Source of the DNA: Ursus arctos
Lineage: Eukaryota > Chordata > Mammalia > Carnivora > Ursidae
Length of the DNA: 64,000 bases
NCBI RefSeq assembly: GCF_023065955.2
Contig: NW_026622764.1
Span: 78,919,333-78,983,332, forward strand
Direction of reading: 5' to 3'
The notes below the pieces were generated by a model. That model had not been told where the DNA came from. It saw nothing but the letters and a program-made list of their open reading frames with translations, and searched no databases. Position 1 is the stretch's first letter; each line of letters starts with the position of its first letter. A program made the position numbers and the translations under genes. Positions 48,201 to 60,396 of this stretch are shown here, piece after piece.

Positions 48201-48559
48201 CCTCCCCATGTAAAGCTAAGAGTGAGCGTCCATCCTCTCTTGCTGTGGAGCCATCCACGTCCCCTCTCTGGATTCCACCACCACCAAGTGTCTACCTTAT
48301 TCTTGCAGTCGCTCAGTGATTGACCACTTAGGGTGATTATGAAACACCAGTCATTTATTTTATTTTTCTTAAGGCTTTCCTTGTGTTTATTTACTTTTAG
48401 CCTCATAACATAATTCTAATAAGTAGGCCACAGTCACATTTCAACATCTCAGAACAGGCAAATGAGACACAGAGGGGTGTATGTAACTTTCTCAGATGCT
48501 CGCGGCTCCTGCCTGGAATCAAGAGTATCACCTGACCCCAAGCAGTGATTCTGAAAACT

Positions 48560-49080
48560 CTGCCTCTGGCCAAACAACAGGGGGCACCCTACCAATGACC
48601 CAGTTGAAGGTACTGTGGGAATGGACTCATTAGGTTCATTCAAGAAGAATGATGCTACTTTATTCAGTGACCCGTATGTAAGAGAAAACCATCAAAATGT
48701 GAAGCCACATTCTTCTCTTCTGTATGCAAAGGCAAATGATCAAGTCAGTCAGTATCACTGTAACTCCAGCAGTCAACGTGCATTTCTAACTCAAGAATGG
48801 GCTCACCTTTACCAGTAAACAATATCTTTAGCTAACGTACAGACCTTTACCTGATGTTCGAACCAATATTGGCTGACACAGATCGCTCCCTGAAAGAGTG
48901 TTCTCGGATTTTAAAAAGTTAATAGGCATTATTGACAACAGGAGGTTTAGACAAATCTAAGAGTTGAACAGATAACATAGAAAGTTCCCATAACCCACGC
49001 CCCCCGACCCCAATTCCTCCACTAATAACATCTTATATGGATGTGGTGCATTTGTTATAATTAGCAAAACAATATCGATA
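48560..49080 (+). pseudogene. Degraded paralogue of exon 2 and following intron
   Basis: 'Caccctaccaatgacccag' then ttgaaggtactgtgg matches the end and donor of exon 2 at 21889-21925 ('caccccacatctgaccctg' then tcgaaggtaccgtgg). Similarity continues into the intron: 'ccgtatgtaagagaaaacc' versus 'ccatacttaagacaaaaat', then 'aacagataacatagaaagtt' versus 'agcagataatataaaaagtt'. The 5' half of the exon is not preserved in frame. The intron part after about 48930 may be shared L1 sequence. Confidence 0.45.
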
Positions 49081-49210
49081 CACTTTTATTAACTGGAGGT
49101 CTAGAAAGGAATTCAATTTTGAAATATGCCCCAACATGGACAGACCTTGAAAACATATTACGCTCTGTGCGATAAAGCACGGAGAGAAAGACCAATATTG
49201 CATGATTCCA
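49080..49210 (+). repeat. Old L1 fragment
   Basis: 'Ggacagaccttgaaaacata' and 'ccaatattgcatgattccac' correspond to the L1 ORF2 3' region in sense. Diverged and short. Confidence 0.5.
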
Positions 49211-49214
49211 CTTC

Positions 49215-50690
49215 AGGGCCCTGAAACCCTGCCACTCCAAGGACTTTGCGGGGAGGCCAAGACAGATGCCTTCCAGGTCTCCAGGGAGTCCAGGGTCTCA
49301 TCAAGGCATGTGACCTGTAAACAAGCAGGTGGTGAGCAGAACAGAGAGTGCAGGGCACTCCTCACAGTTTGAGGGGCTGAGGAATTTTTCCTAGGTCAGC
49401 TCTGGGATGGCAGGTCCACCAGGAGTTGGCTGGATGGACCCAAACAGGCTCCTGCCTGTTGCTGATGAACAGAAGGGAGGAGAGTGCAGAGCAGAGAGGC
49501 CCAGGGGAGGCAAGCTGCTGCGGGTCCGACTGTGGAGCCATGGTCCTCAGGAGGGGCAGTGTGTCCCCCAGGGGACATTTGGGAGGACATCTGCGATAGG
49601 TGGCTGCAGAAAGGGACCCGGGAGGCCTGGAGGCTGACTGAGCACAGTCCATGGGGACAGTAACCGTTGTCACCACTCTGCCCTTGCTGTCACGGACCCA
49701 AGAAGCCCCTCTGCTGATCCAGAGCTTTCTGGGTTCGTGGGGCACACATCTATTGAGTAAACACAAGTTCTTTCTGGACCCCACAACTTCCCGAATTTGA
49801 GGCCCACGTCATCTGTCAATGAGCAGGTTGGCTGTCTTCTGTGTTTGTGGATGCCACCGCACCCCACCAGCTCTGGTTTTAATCAGGGCAGGAGCACAGC
49901 TGGGTCCCGGGCTGGGTCTGACAGTTGGCATTGCCTCTTCAGACATGCGTGGAGGCGGTCTGGTGCAGCCTGGTTGGGAGGCTTGGTCATTCATAACATC
50001 TCATCAACTGCAATCCCTTGAAAACCAAGGAATTTTAGGAGCCATTCAGAGCTGCGGAAGCCCCCCAGAACTGAGAACATGCACCCCACTGCTTCCTTGG
50101 CAGGGGGTTATTATTTGCGGGGGAACCCCCAGGATGGGGGCCACGCTGGGGTTTCCTAGGGGTGGGCGCAGAGGAGGGGCCGACACCAGGGGTCAATGCT
50201 GAGCTGGCACCAGCTCCCATTCCCAAAGCTGGGATCTGTGGACAGACAGGGAGGATGACTGAGGGGAAAGACATGTAACCGTGGGAGAAGGGCACACTTG
50301 AAGGAACATTCTAGGAGGAGGCACTGCCCTGGGCCCTTGGGAGGATAAGGGGGGGTGGCAGGAGGGGTGAGGAGGAAGAGAAAAAGCAGGGAGCACTGGG
50401 CCTGCCCCTCAGGAGCACTGGTTGGTTCCTGCCATGTTCTCAGCTCCAACAGCCCTGGGGAAGATGAAACTGTGTCCACATCTTGGTGGCGGGAAGGATG
50501 AAGGGGAACGAGGGTCATGGGGGCCCAGCACTCAGAGTCTCCATCCATCACTACGGCTGTGCCCTCCCTCTCAGATGCTGGCAGAGGAGGAAGAATGTTG
50601 GGGAAAGAAAGCAGAGCGGTGGTGGCAGGGCGGTGGGAATGCGGGGTCCGAGGGGGGTGATGTGACCAATGTGTGGTCCTCCTGCCCTGC
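49215..50690. other. GC-rich pseudogene intron, nothing recognised
   Basis: Single-copy GC-rich DNA upstream of the second SDK2-like exon. ORFs up to 229 codons (50156-50845, minus) overlap each other on both strands and show no domain. Confidence 0.5.
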
Positions 50691-50696
50691 CCACAA

Positions 50697-50891
50697 GGTA
50701 CCAGATCCCCTACCGCCCGGCCAGCACAGGCCCCAGCACGTTCACGAGGGTGGAGGTGGGGACCACGGTGAGGCAGTTCACAGCAGCCAAGCTGGCCCTG
50801 GAGTCGGCATACATCTTCAGGCTTTTGGCCAAGATGAAACACCACTATGGGCTGCTGCAGGTGGCCACCATCATCACCACTGAGAAGAGAC
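50697..50891 (+). pseudogene. SDK2: SDK2-like fibronectin III exon, acceptor lost
   Basis: 195 nt (phase 1-1) reading YQIPYRPASTGPSTF, VEVGTTVRQFTA, ESAYIFRLLAK and ending TTEKR: the second half of the FN3 domain begun at 307. The expected border cacag|GGTACC reads cacaaGGTACC, so a G-to-A change has destroyed the acceptor AG. The nearest AG is now one base downstream and would shift the frame. Within the exon, KMKHHYGLLQ stands where the family has a conserved RQGWGEP-like stretch, so selection appears relaxed. The last exon base is C (agac|gtacga), a weaker donor. Confidence 0.8.
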
Positions 50892-50894
50892 GTA

Positions 50895-53730
50895 CGACTC
50901 CGGGGTCCAAGTCCACTGTTGTGGTGCTGTGGGGAGGAGAGCTGGGCCTATATGGGAGCCATGAACTTGCTGGGTCCATGGCTTCCTGGGTCAGGCCCTG
51001 CACTGTCGTATGTCTGCACAGCCCGACATTTACCAGAAAGACAGGAATGTCCCAGGCTTAAAGCTGGAGACGCGGCTCAGCGAGGTTGTGTAACTGGCCC
51101 AGGGTGGCTCTGAGTCATCCTGTTGGAGTGCAGCTCCCTGAAGCCAGGCACTTGATTGCTGATGTTCAAAACCAGGTGCCCAGCTCAGCAGGGGCTCAAT
51201 AAACAAGTTTTCTACCCAGCAGTCATAGGGAGATCTGTCTCCACGGACACTGCTTCCGTTCCAAGCACTGGTGAGATGTTTATTGTACATTGTCTTGGCT
51301 TATCCTCACAAAGGCCTGGGAAACAAAGCGCTGTGAGCCCCAGTTCTACAGAAGTGGGGCCCAGACGGATTCAGTCATTTGCCGGGGACACAGCTGTGAG
51401 GCCGTGACATGGACACCCTCCACAGACACTCAGTCTCCTCCACCTACAGAAATCTGCTGTGGGTTCCCATCTCAGCGAGCACCTGACATGCCCTCCAGCC
51501 TCACTCTGGAATCTGCCTCAGCAGGCTCCCTCCCCAGGGCCGCCCCAACTCCAGGTTGGGAGATCAGGGCCAGACCCAGAGGTCTCAGGGAAGAGGGTGA
51601 CAGGAAGGTGCTTGCGCACAGAGTAAATGGGTGGGCTCTGGGATTCCCCAAGCATCAGACTCTGGAGCTGTGTGACCTTAGGCAAGGCCCTTCCCCTCTC
51701 TGTTCTCTGCACTCACCTGGTGGCCTCTTGGGAAGCCTGAGGGCCAGAGTGGTCCGCAGAACTCCGGGGACAGAGCTGGTGCCATGGCTGCACTCAGAAT
51801 GTGAGCCAGTGTCCCCGTGGCCTGCGGGATCACTCTAGGAGAAGATCTAGACAGTCTTAGGGAGGCATGAATTGAGCCCAGAGTGCTTGGAAAACCATCC
51901 CAAGGGCCAATCCAAAACCTACAAAAGGTAGAAGGCAAAGGAGCCTAGCGTGTACTGAGCCCATGCCATGCTCTGGCCACCTTCCAGGCACTGCGGCTCA
52001 CTGCTCTCTCAAATTCCCTCACAAGCAGGCTGAGCAGCTGGGGAAGCTGATGCCCCACAAGGTGGAAGGGCCCACTGAGCTCTGGCACCTGCTCGGAGGC
52101 CGCCCCGGCTGGAACACCCAGCTGCTCAGGACAGGGCTGCTTGGCCCAGGCACACAGCTGACCCTTGCGATGGCCAACGGGGGGACGCTGGTGTCCCCCA
52201 TCTGTGGCTTCGGAGCTTCCAGGGCTCCACACCTTCCAGGGGAAGGCCGTAGCCTGCTGTGAGTCCCCCGACCTCAACCGCCAAGCCTCAGTCCCCCAAG
52301 GATGCAGACAAATGCACAGCCCCTCCTCTGACAAGGTTACCTCTACTGCTAACTGGAGGAAGGAAGCCTTGAAGTCACTGGAGACGCCAAAGCTTGAGGT
52401 GGGTGGAGAGACAGCCATGCATAGATGGCCCCTGGCTTTTGGCACATAGTGCTGTCTGACCTGCAGCTGCCAGCGCAGGGGTGGGTTTGGTGAGACCGGG
52501 GACAGGCGCCAGGAGAACCCGTCCTGCAGCTTTGGCCCAGGTCCTCAGGCTCCCTCTTGTCCGGGGCATGCTCAGGGCCCTGAGTGCCTCTCCCAAAGGC
52601 TCTTGCCATCTTCCTCAGAGTTGATGCAGCCCCGTAGGGAAATTCAGCACTTTCTAAGGCACAGGGAAAGCCAGGTTTGCTAAAAGTGTGACGTGACTTA
52701 AATTAAGATGGAAGCATTATCAGGAGTGCCCTCCAGGAGGCACCCCGGTCCACAGCGGGGCTGCTGCTGATGGGGCTGGGGGATGCATGCCCACACCTCA
52801 GCCCACATGCCAACCACCCGCACCACCTGCCTTGGGCCCATAGAGCTTAGGGGATGTCTGCCAGGGACTGTAGACCCCCCAAGCAGAGCTTCACCAATTG
52901 CCAGTATGCCCAGGAGGGTTGTCCTTGTGGCTGGTGAGGGGATGCAGGGCTCTTGCTTGGAGGGAGGAGGACCCCGACAGCCCAAGTGTGTGCTCCCAGA
53001 GGAGTGCCGACCGCAGTCAGGTGGAAGGGCTCCTTCCGCCATCACCTCGGGGTCGGCGATCATCACTGCTTCATTACCCACCACACATTCTCAACAGGAT
53101 CAATCATCTTCATGATAAACAATTAATCAATTATTCCTTCCTCTGTGGGGTTCCTCTGCTGCAATTGATGGGACGGGGAGATGCATGCTGGGAATGATCC
53201 ACGCTCGGGAGCCAGGTCTCCGCTCCCTGCGCTCTGCACTCCCAGTCACCAGCACTGTGGGGACAGAGTGGCGGTGACATGCCCCGGAGGAGCCGAGTGG
53301 GACACCGTCTGTGTTTCAGGCTCGGGTTGGCTTCCAGGAAGAAGGAGTCAGCATGACAGATGCACTGAGCCTGAGATCACAGGGAGAGTCCACAGGGGCC
53401 TGGATGTGCTCAGCAGAGCCCAGGTGTCAACTTCGAGATGTTGTAGGGACGTGTGGTTGCCACGGAGCACGTGTGAGCTCATCCTCCTCTCTGTCCGACT
53501 GTCTCAGGCAGGAGAGAGCAGCGCTTTGGGAGCAAGCCAGGGTCTCCCGTGAGGTCCATGCTGGGGCAGGTCCAGAATCGGCTGTGAGGGAGCCGCAGGT
53601 GCCTGCGGAACTGGGAATGAGCTCCCTGTTCTCTGCCCTCATAGGCAGCCCGCGTCCTCATGCTTGAGCTCACATGGTGCCTTCCTGGAGAAGCAGCTGG
53701 TCACGTGTCCCTGGTCTGTTCTGCTTTGGT
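50895..53730. other. Pseudogene intron with MIR-like remnants
   Basis: GC-rich DNA between the second and third SDK2-like exons. MIR-like words occur near 51190-51215 ('aggggctcaataaacaag') and 51655-51700 ('tgtgtgaccttaggcaagg'). No additional exon recognised. Confidence 0.5.
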
Positions 53731-53735
53731 TGCAG

Positions 53736-53942
53736 AGCGTCCAGTGCCCCCCCCCCCCCCGAGAGCTCCTGGTGTCACTGGCAGAAGTGACAGTGCACAG
53801 CCTCCGGCTCCAGTGGGTCCCGGGCAGCGATGCCCCCCCCCATCCACTACTTCACTGTGCAGGTGCGAGAACTGCCCCGGGGAGAGCTGCAGACCTACTC
53901 CTCATCCATCCGCCACAAGGCCAAAGCCTGTGCTGTTGAAAG
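53736..53942 (+). pseudogene. SDK2: SDK2-like fibronectin III exon, two frameshifts
   Basis: Acceptor 'ctttggttgcag', donor gtaccc. The product pieces are ERPVPP, RELLVSLAEVTVHSLRLQWV then GSD, IHYFTVQVRELPRGELQTYS and KACAVER, each in a different frame. The first C-run (53747-53760) has 14 C where 7 would keep frame; the second (53832-53840) is part of a stretch two bases short. The exon is 207 nt against 202 expected, exactly the +7 and -2. Border phases (1 in, 2 out) still match the exon at 60293. SDK2 is normally a homophilic synaptic adhesion protein; this copy cannot encode that segment. Confidence 0.8.
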
Positions 53943-54520
53943 GTACCCAGAGCCAGGCACGCCCTCCCCAGGGAACAGAGCAGGGAATATGTGTGGGCCA
54001 GAGACGCACCCGGACAGCTGAGCTCTCTTCTTCTAGTGCACACTCCCTGTACCAGGGACCAGGACTCCCACCTCCTGGAGCTGCTCTGGCCTCTGCCCTG
54101 GGTCTGTCCTCTGGGCATGCCCTGTGCATGTCATGTGCATACCCCAGGTCCCAGAGATGGATGAGGCACAGATGATGGGGCCAGGGAGCCTGGAAGTATG
54201 GGCTCTAGTGCCCTATCCCCTGAGAGGCAGATGTGGACGAGGGGGAGGTGGGGGGAAGGGGTGTCACAGGCTGAGAGAGTTGCACCTTCTCTTTGTGCTC
54301 TCTGTCCTAGTCAGCAAGGCAGACTTGTTCTGTCATCCATTAGTGATGGCTGAGGAGGGAAATTGGAGAGGCATCCCCACTGCACCTTGAGAACCCAGCA
54401 TTTATCCAGCTGCTGAGGGAACCACCAAGCAAAGGTGGAGGGGAGTGGTGCCAACCACCACAGCTAAGTTCTTGGCACCTACAGCCTCATTGGGGCCCCT
54501 CCTCATGTTCCCACCCCCTT

Positions 54521-54716
54521 CTACAGTGAGGGACCAGAGCACCCCCTCTGCAGTGAGGGACCAGGACACCCTCCCCTCTGCAGTGAAGGACCAGGGCACC
54601 CCCTCTCTATGGCGGGAGAGCAGGGCACCCTCTCTACAGTGGGGGACCAAGGTAGCCCCCTCTGCAGTGGGGGATGAGGGCACCCCCCCCACGCTATAGT
54701 TGGAGACCAGGGCATT
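54521..54716. repeat. Minisatellite of about 30-bp units
   Basis: Six or seven imperfect copies of a unit like 'ctctgcagtgagggaccagg' plus gcaccccc, diverging to the right. Located in the pseudogene intron. Confidence 0.8.
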
Positions 54717-54719
54717 CTC

Positions 54720-57700
54720 CTTTATGATGGCTCATAGGAGACCAGGGCTATCGAACCATCTAGGTGAGGATTCTCAGAAGTGACCTCAGGCCTCGTGTCT
54801 CCACAGCAGGCCTGGGCTGTGCAGGCTCATGCCACCCTGTAGAAGCCCCTGGGTCTTTCTGGTGGGCAGGCCTGTCTGGGGAGCTGGCCTCGCATCTTTC
54901 CTGTCCTCCTCCTCTGGCCCTGACTGTGGTCACATTCCCTGAAGCTCACGTCAGGCTGTGAGGGGGCCACGAAGGAGCGTGTCCCACCTGCTCTGAGGGT
55001 TCCAGGACCCTGGCCAGCACCTCTCATTGGGATGATGGAGGAGGCCTATACCCCATTCCCAGGCTGGCCAATGTTCCTCTCACCTTTCAGATAGAACACC
55101 ATGTACTGATTCCCCCCCTATTCTGAGCACTGTGCTGTGAAATCTCACATTTCTCATTGAACCCACATGATAGCCCAGTGGGGGGAGATCATCGTCCCCA
55201 TTCTATAGAGGAGAGCTGAGGATCGCAAAGGTCATATTCGCCTGCAGCCCCAGCACCTCCCACGGGTGTACCTCCTGACCCTCCTCCTTTGCAAGGCTGC
55301 CCAGCTCAGCTTCTGCATGCTGCTGAACCTCAGCCAAGGGAAAGGAGCAGCCGGGGTGGGGGAGCTCCTGCACCGGCCTTGGTCCTCAGGCACTCTCTCC
55401 CCCAGCGCAGTTCAAGCTGTGGGGGAGGAGTGGGGGCTGGCTTGTGGCTCTGTCTCTGCCTCTGACATGTGGCAACAGCAAAGTTTAGAGAGAAAAGGAG
55501 CTCCCTCTCCTGGGTTCAAGGTGTAAGCATGTGACTGGGGTGCCACGTGATGCACACGTGGGTGTGGTCAGCACTGGGCATCACAGGGAGTCACGCCTTT
55601 GGGTAGCCATGTGAAAGACAGGAGAAAAAGGAACTCCAATGGCCTTTCTGTCCCGGAGCTTCCTGAGATCAACCAGACAATGGTGAGCAGGGGACGTCAC
55701 GTTGGAAAGGAGGGGGCCATGTTTCCTGGCAGACAGTTTGATTTGGTGTGGGAGACGCTGTGGTCCGTCCCCTCCAGGGTCTCTTCCACTCATCAACAGA
55801 CACACGCCGTGGGCCGAGTTTCTAGGAAAGCAGCGCTTTGCACGTGGCCGTGGTGTGGTCTCCCTCCTGTTCAACAGCCTCAGAGCAACTTTATCCTCCT
55901 CTTTCTCGACGTTCTTTTTACATTTTACATTTGCCGATTGCTTGAAATCTGCCAATGACCAGAAAACATAAAAGTTTAAACCAAAGTTCAAAGCAAAAAG
56001 TTTTGCCATCTACATCAAGTGGCCGTCCCCACATTTAGAGGGTGTGGGTCTGGAGCAGGAGGGAGGTTCTGGGTTGAGGGACATATCGGGGCTGCATCCC
56101 TCAGACATGCAGTACCATAGAGGAGGAGAAGGCCCGTGGGCCCAGAGCCACACAGACATTCTGGGTGTTACTAGGATGGGACAGCAGCAGTGTGAGCTCA
56201 GCTGATAACCGTGTATCCACCGATAACAGGGCCTGCCGTTCCTCTGCGTGTCCCCAGGGCGGTGCGATGGACCCAACCAGGAGGGCCGGAAGGGGATTCC
56301 TGTGTGAAACTAGAGGGATTCAGTTCAAGTCAGGATGCTGGCCCCATCTCCACGGGGTTCTTTCTTTGCTTCTTCCATGCCATTTTAAAAAATAAAGCCA
56401 CGTGAAAAGTCAGGTTAATTTAAATGGCCAGGGATATTCTGCATGGGTTCAATATTCTTTGATCTTTGTGGTGCTAATCACGAGTTCTGAATAGATGAGG
56501 AATAAAGGCAGCGGTAGGTAGCCTCTAAAATGATCAGGACTCAGGCTTTATTTTCATAACCAAACCGGGCAAATGAATGTAGGGAGCTCCTTCTGTGTAT
56601 GAGACTCTGCCTCCAGCTCCGTGGCAGGGACAGGGACAGGAAGCCGCCTCCGTGCCACCCCACCCGAGTACTTTGGCTGTGGAGCTGAAAAGCAGGTCAA
56701 GCACAAGCTTGGTTTCTAACTGTGCTTGCTTCCTGTGAGCTTGGACAGTGAGCGTCCTGAGCCACCGACCTGTTCCCTCCCCAGACAGCTGGAGTTTAGG
56801 AAAAGGTGTTACCTCAAACATTTACCTAAATCCAGCCAGTTTCGAGTGTGGATGGCAGAAAGCTGGTGGGTAGAGGGTGCTGAGTGGGAAAAGGCCAAGG
56901 GAGTCTGTGCGTGGCAGGTGCATCTGGGGACAACGAGGTCACTGTGGGCAGGGGTAGAGGAGGACTTTGGGGAGACAAGAAAGAGGAGGTCACATGTAGG
57001 AATCGCCTATTCCACGAGGGGGTCATGTCCTGTGACTGTCATGGCAGCCCTGGGAGGGCCGGGTACCAGTACCGCCATTCTCACAGATGAATAAAGGGAG
57101 GCTCAGAGAAGTTTGAGGACTTCCCCAGGCTTGGATGCCAGGACAAGACTCTGGATTCTGGTTGGGCCGACCCTGATGTGGGCCTGGCGTGTGAACAGGG
57201 AACAGAACTGGGGGAAATGAGAGGGGTTGAGGAAGAGGGTCCAGGATGGTTTGTGCCTTTCTTCACAGGTCACCAGCCCTGAAGTCCTGTTCTGCCTCAG
57301 GGGGGAGCACGGCAAGAGCCCGGGGGCGAGTGGAGGTCAGTTCAGGACTGGGAGGTAGACCAGGGGCCTAAAGGACTGGCTATGTAGGGATGAGGAGGAA
57401 GGGCTGGGTGAACTTGCAGGGGCCGGGGACCAGGAGAGGGGACACTGGGACTCTTGTCACCTCCCATGGAGCTCCCTTCACTGCTGCTGGTCCCTCTTGG
57501 TCTATTTTTAGGGCACCTAGTGGGCTTCCTACCCCGAGGAGAGGGTGCTCCTGCAGCTCAGCCCCTGGGTGTGCCCTGTGGCCCCCGAGACAGCTAACAG
57601 TCCTGTAAATGACACGAGCCCGGGAAACAGGCCTAAAGCTGGGAACTCTGCTTCCTGCTCTCCGTGAACCCTCCGCTTGACCTCAGACCCTGGCGGAAGC

Positions 57701-60290
57701 TTCCAGCTGTCTGAAGTGTGTGAACTGCACCCCTGCTGTGTGTGCTGGGGTGGGAATGGAGGAGGCGGCCCTGCCTCAGATTCCAAAACAAAGCGTTAGA
57801 GAACAGTAGGTGCTAAACATGGAGGGATCAATGACACGTCTGACACATGCCCTCAATGTAACATGCTAAGTGAACATGAGCACTAAATACAAGGACGAGG
57901 GTCATTTCTGGCACGCTGACATGTGCCAGACACCATGTTGATGGTGACGAGCGTCCTCTCATTCACCCCTCCCGAGTCCTACCCCCATTCCTTCCTCCCT
58001 CCCTCCCCTTCCTTCCTCTCTTCCTCCCTTCCTCGCCAAGAGCCTCCTAGGTGTGGGGCCTTGTTCTTGGTGCTGAGGGCACAGCAGTAAAGGAGACCAC
58101 CTCGGTCCCTGTCCCTGTGGGGGAAGGCAAACAGTCGTCCAGGAGGGGAACGGTTACTTACAAATCATGGTGGGGTTGGTGAGGGGATGAATGGGCCTAG
58201 AGGACAGTGTGCAGGGCACGGGCTCTTCCTGGAGCCACTTGAGCTGCTGCCAGAGGGTCCTGATGATAAGGAGAGCTGCCAGGATGCAGTGAGCGTGCCC
58301 TGGGTACTAGAGTCTCTTTCCTGTGCTGCTTCTGAACGGAATCTGCATGACCGCCTCATGATCTCAGTGCTTCTGTCAGCCCAGGTGAGATGCTTCTGGC
58401 TCACTGACCTGCCCAAGGCTATGTGGGGGTTAGCATGTAGGCTGTTGGGCTTCAGAGTGCACGTTCCTGACAACCGCCCTGGGCCACCGTCTAATCTATG
58501 AAAGAGAAGCTAATGCAAATATGGGGCCTCAGGTGGTTGAGGCAGGAACCCAAGGAGAAAACCATGTGGTTGTCACTAGAATTAGATAAAATAGTTCCTA
58601 GGAAGCCAGAAACAGATAGGAAACAATTTGTTTTAACTTTATAAAGGATAGCTCCCCCAGAAACCAGGAACAAAGAGCATTCTTAAGGATGGAACTTTGG
58701 ACGCATCCCCAGGACAGCCAAGGCCAAAGCAAGGTCACCTGGCATGCCTTCTCCAGCTGTGGAATGGGGGCACAGAGAGGTCAGGAGACAGACCTGCAGT
58801 CACGGACCAGCCGTAGTAGGGCAAGCTGGCACGAGAGCATCCTTTGAGGTGCCGGCCGACAGAGAACCACTGTACTTCCATCTTAGGCAGAAGGGCATAT
58901 GAAAACAGTTAGAGGAAGATTCTTCTGATCCAGTGTCCAAAGATAGTTATCAGTCTTTGAAAACACAGGAACCTTCCTCTAGGCAAAGGATTACCCAGAC
59001 CCCATTTGCAAATCAGATGGAAGTGGGGCTGCTGTTGTCTGACTTGGGGGGCATGGGAACCCTCTGGTCTCCTAGAGGATCCCTCAGAGCCTCTGGGGGA
59101 TCCACGGTGCTCGGTTTGATACCCACGAGTTTACAGGTTGGCCTGGGAGGGAGGACAGAGGCCCAGCATAGAGGCGGTGAGGGTTTGCCCACTGGTAGCT
59201 GAGGAAGCAGGCAGAGTCCAGACCCACTCCTGCTCTCCTGGTCTGGGAGATGGACATAGGGGCAGAGCCTCACCTGAAACAGAGCTGTTGCCAGCGGGGC
59301 AGGGGTGGGGGGGTCTCCTCATCTGCTCCTTCAGAAGTAATGGCAAGGAAAGCCACAGGAGCAGGCCAGCCAGTGACCCAAGGAAGACTGGAACGTCCTC
59401 TTCTTAGAAGTCTGTCTGGAGTGTGTGTGGTACAGAGCTCAGAACAGGAGACCATCAACACGGACCAGCTCAACGGAGGGAAGGAGGGAGGCCTGAGCGG
59501 TGGCAACGAGCCACGCACCCAGAGTATTCATGCCCCTTAATCCCCATCAGCAGGCAGGCGGGGACATTTTCCCCCACAGACAACTGGCATTACCTCTGTC
59601 TCAGGTACGGCGGAGAGGTTGCCCCAACACAAGATCCTCTTCCAGCCCCGGCCAAGCCTCTGGCTAGTCCTCTGGTAGGGGGCAAGGGCCTTAATGGAAC
59701 TGGGCCTCGATTTTCTCGTCCTTGCAATGGGAATCACAGGAAGTCCAGCAGACAGAACTGCTGTGCAGTGAACCCGGGCACTGCCTGTCCAGGGCGTGGT
59801 GCTGTTGCTGGCCAGACAAGTGCAGAAACGAGGGGCAGGCAGAGATGGTCTTTGGAGCCAGGTGGGCCTGGCCAGGGCAGACCACCATGAAGGGGCACTT
59901 CTGGGCGAGCAAGGAAATGGTTAGACGGGCCCTCTTTTCTGGCTCTGAATCCTGGGAGGGTTGCGGTAATCAGCTCCTCCTGAGAAATTCTCGCATCCCT
60001 CAGAGAGCGGTGATTTGCTTTGCAGGAGAAGCTCTAATGACAGGAGGGGCCCCGAGTAAAACCGCCAGCCTGGGCCTGCCTGGACGTTCCCCACTCCCCT
60101 CCACCCAGAAAGCCCTCTGTTCCTGGGGGCAGGCTGTGAGGACAGCGCCCGCTGCCTGAGGGCCCCTACCTGGGCAGGAGAGATTCCGTCGTCACTGAGT
60201 GCCTCTTCCTCCTGGCTGCCCGCTCCCTGTGGCCGGAGCTGGGAGCAGAACAAAGGCGAGGGGCTCAGGCCCTAGTGGCTCTTCTGTTTC
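54720..60290. other. Pseudogene intron, no gene recognised
   Basis: GC-rich DNA between the third and fourth SDK2-like exons. It has MIR/L2-like remnants near 55140-55230 and 57080-57170 ('aaagggaggctcagagaag') and a CT-rich simple repeat at 57980-58035. ORFs overlap in several frames and look accidental. Confidence 0.5.
57980..58035. repeat. CT-rich simple repeat
   Basis: Run of ttcc/ctcc words in the pseudogene intron. Confidence 0.85.
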
Positions 60291-60292
60291 AG

Positions 60293-60396
60293 GCTGAGGC
60301 CCTTTACTTCCTACAAGCTGAGCCTGAAAGCCACCAATGACATCAGGGACAGTGACTTCAGTGTGGAGATGGACGAGGTGACCATGCTGCAGGACG
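60293..60396 (+). pseudogene. SDK2: SDK2-like fibronectin III exon, itself intact
   Basis: 104 nt between a good acceptor (ctgtttcag) and donor gtgagc, open throughout: [28 protein letters not shown] and VTMLQD. This is the end of an FN3 domain, with the Y-x-x-x-x-x-A-T-N pattern of the F and G strands. Phase and length are as expected after the exon at 53736. On its own it could be functional, but it follows three damaged exons and probably belongs to the same pseudogene. I see no next SDK2 exon before the window ends. Confidence 0.75.

Noticed and set aside
50156..50845. 229-codon minus-strand ORF, and 171-codon plus-strand ORF at 53660-54175
   Set aside because: GC-rich chance ORFs overlapping the SDK2-like exons in the wrong frame or strand.
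307..60396. Assignment of the FN3 exons to SDK1
   Set aside because: The preserved words (WQPPEEPNGI, VRQFTA, LQWVPGSD, TNDI) fit SDK2 better from family knowledge; a database search would settle it.
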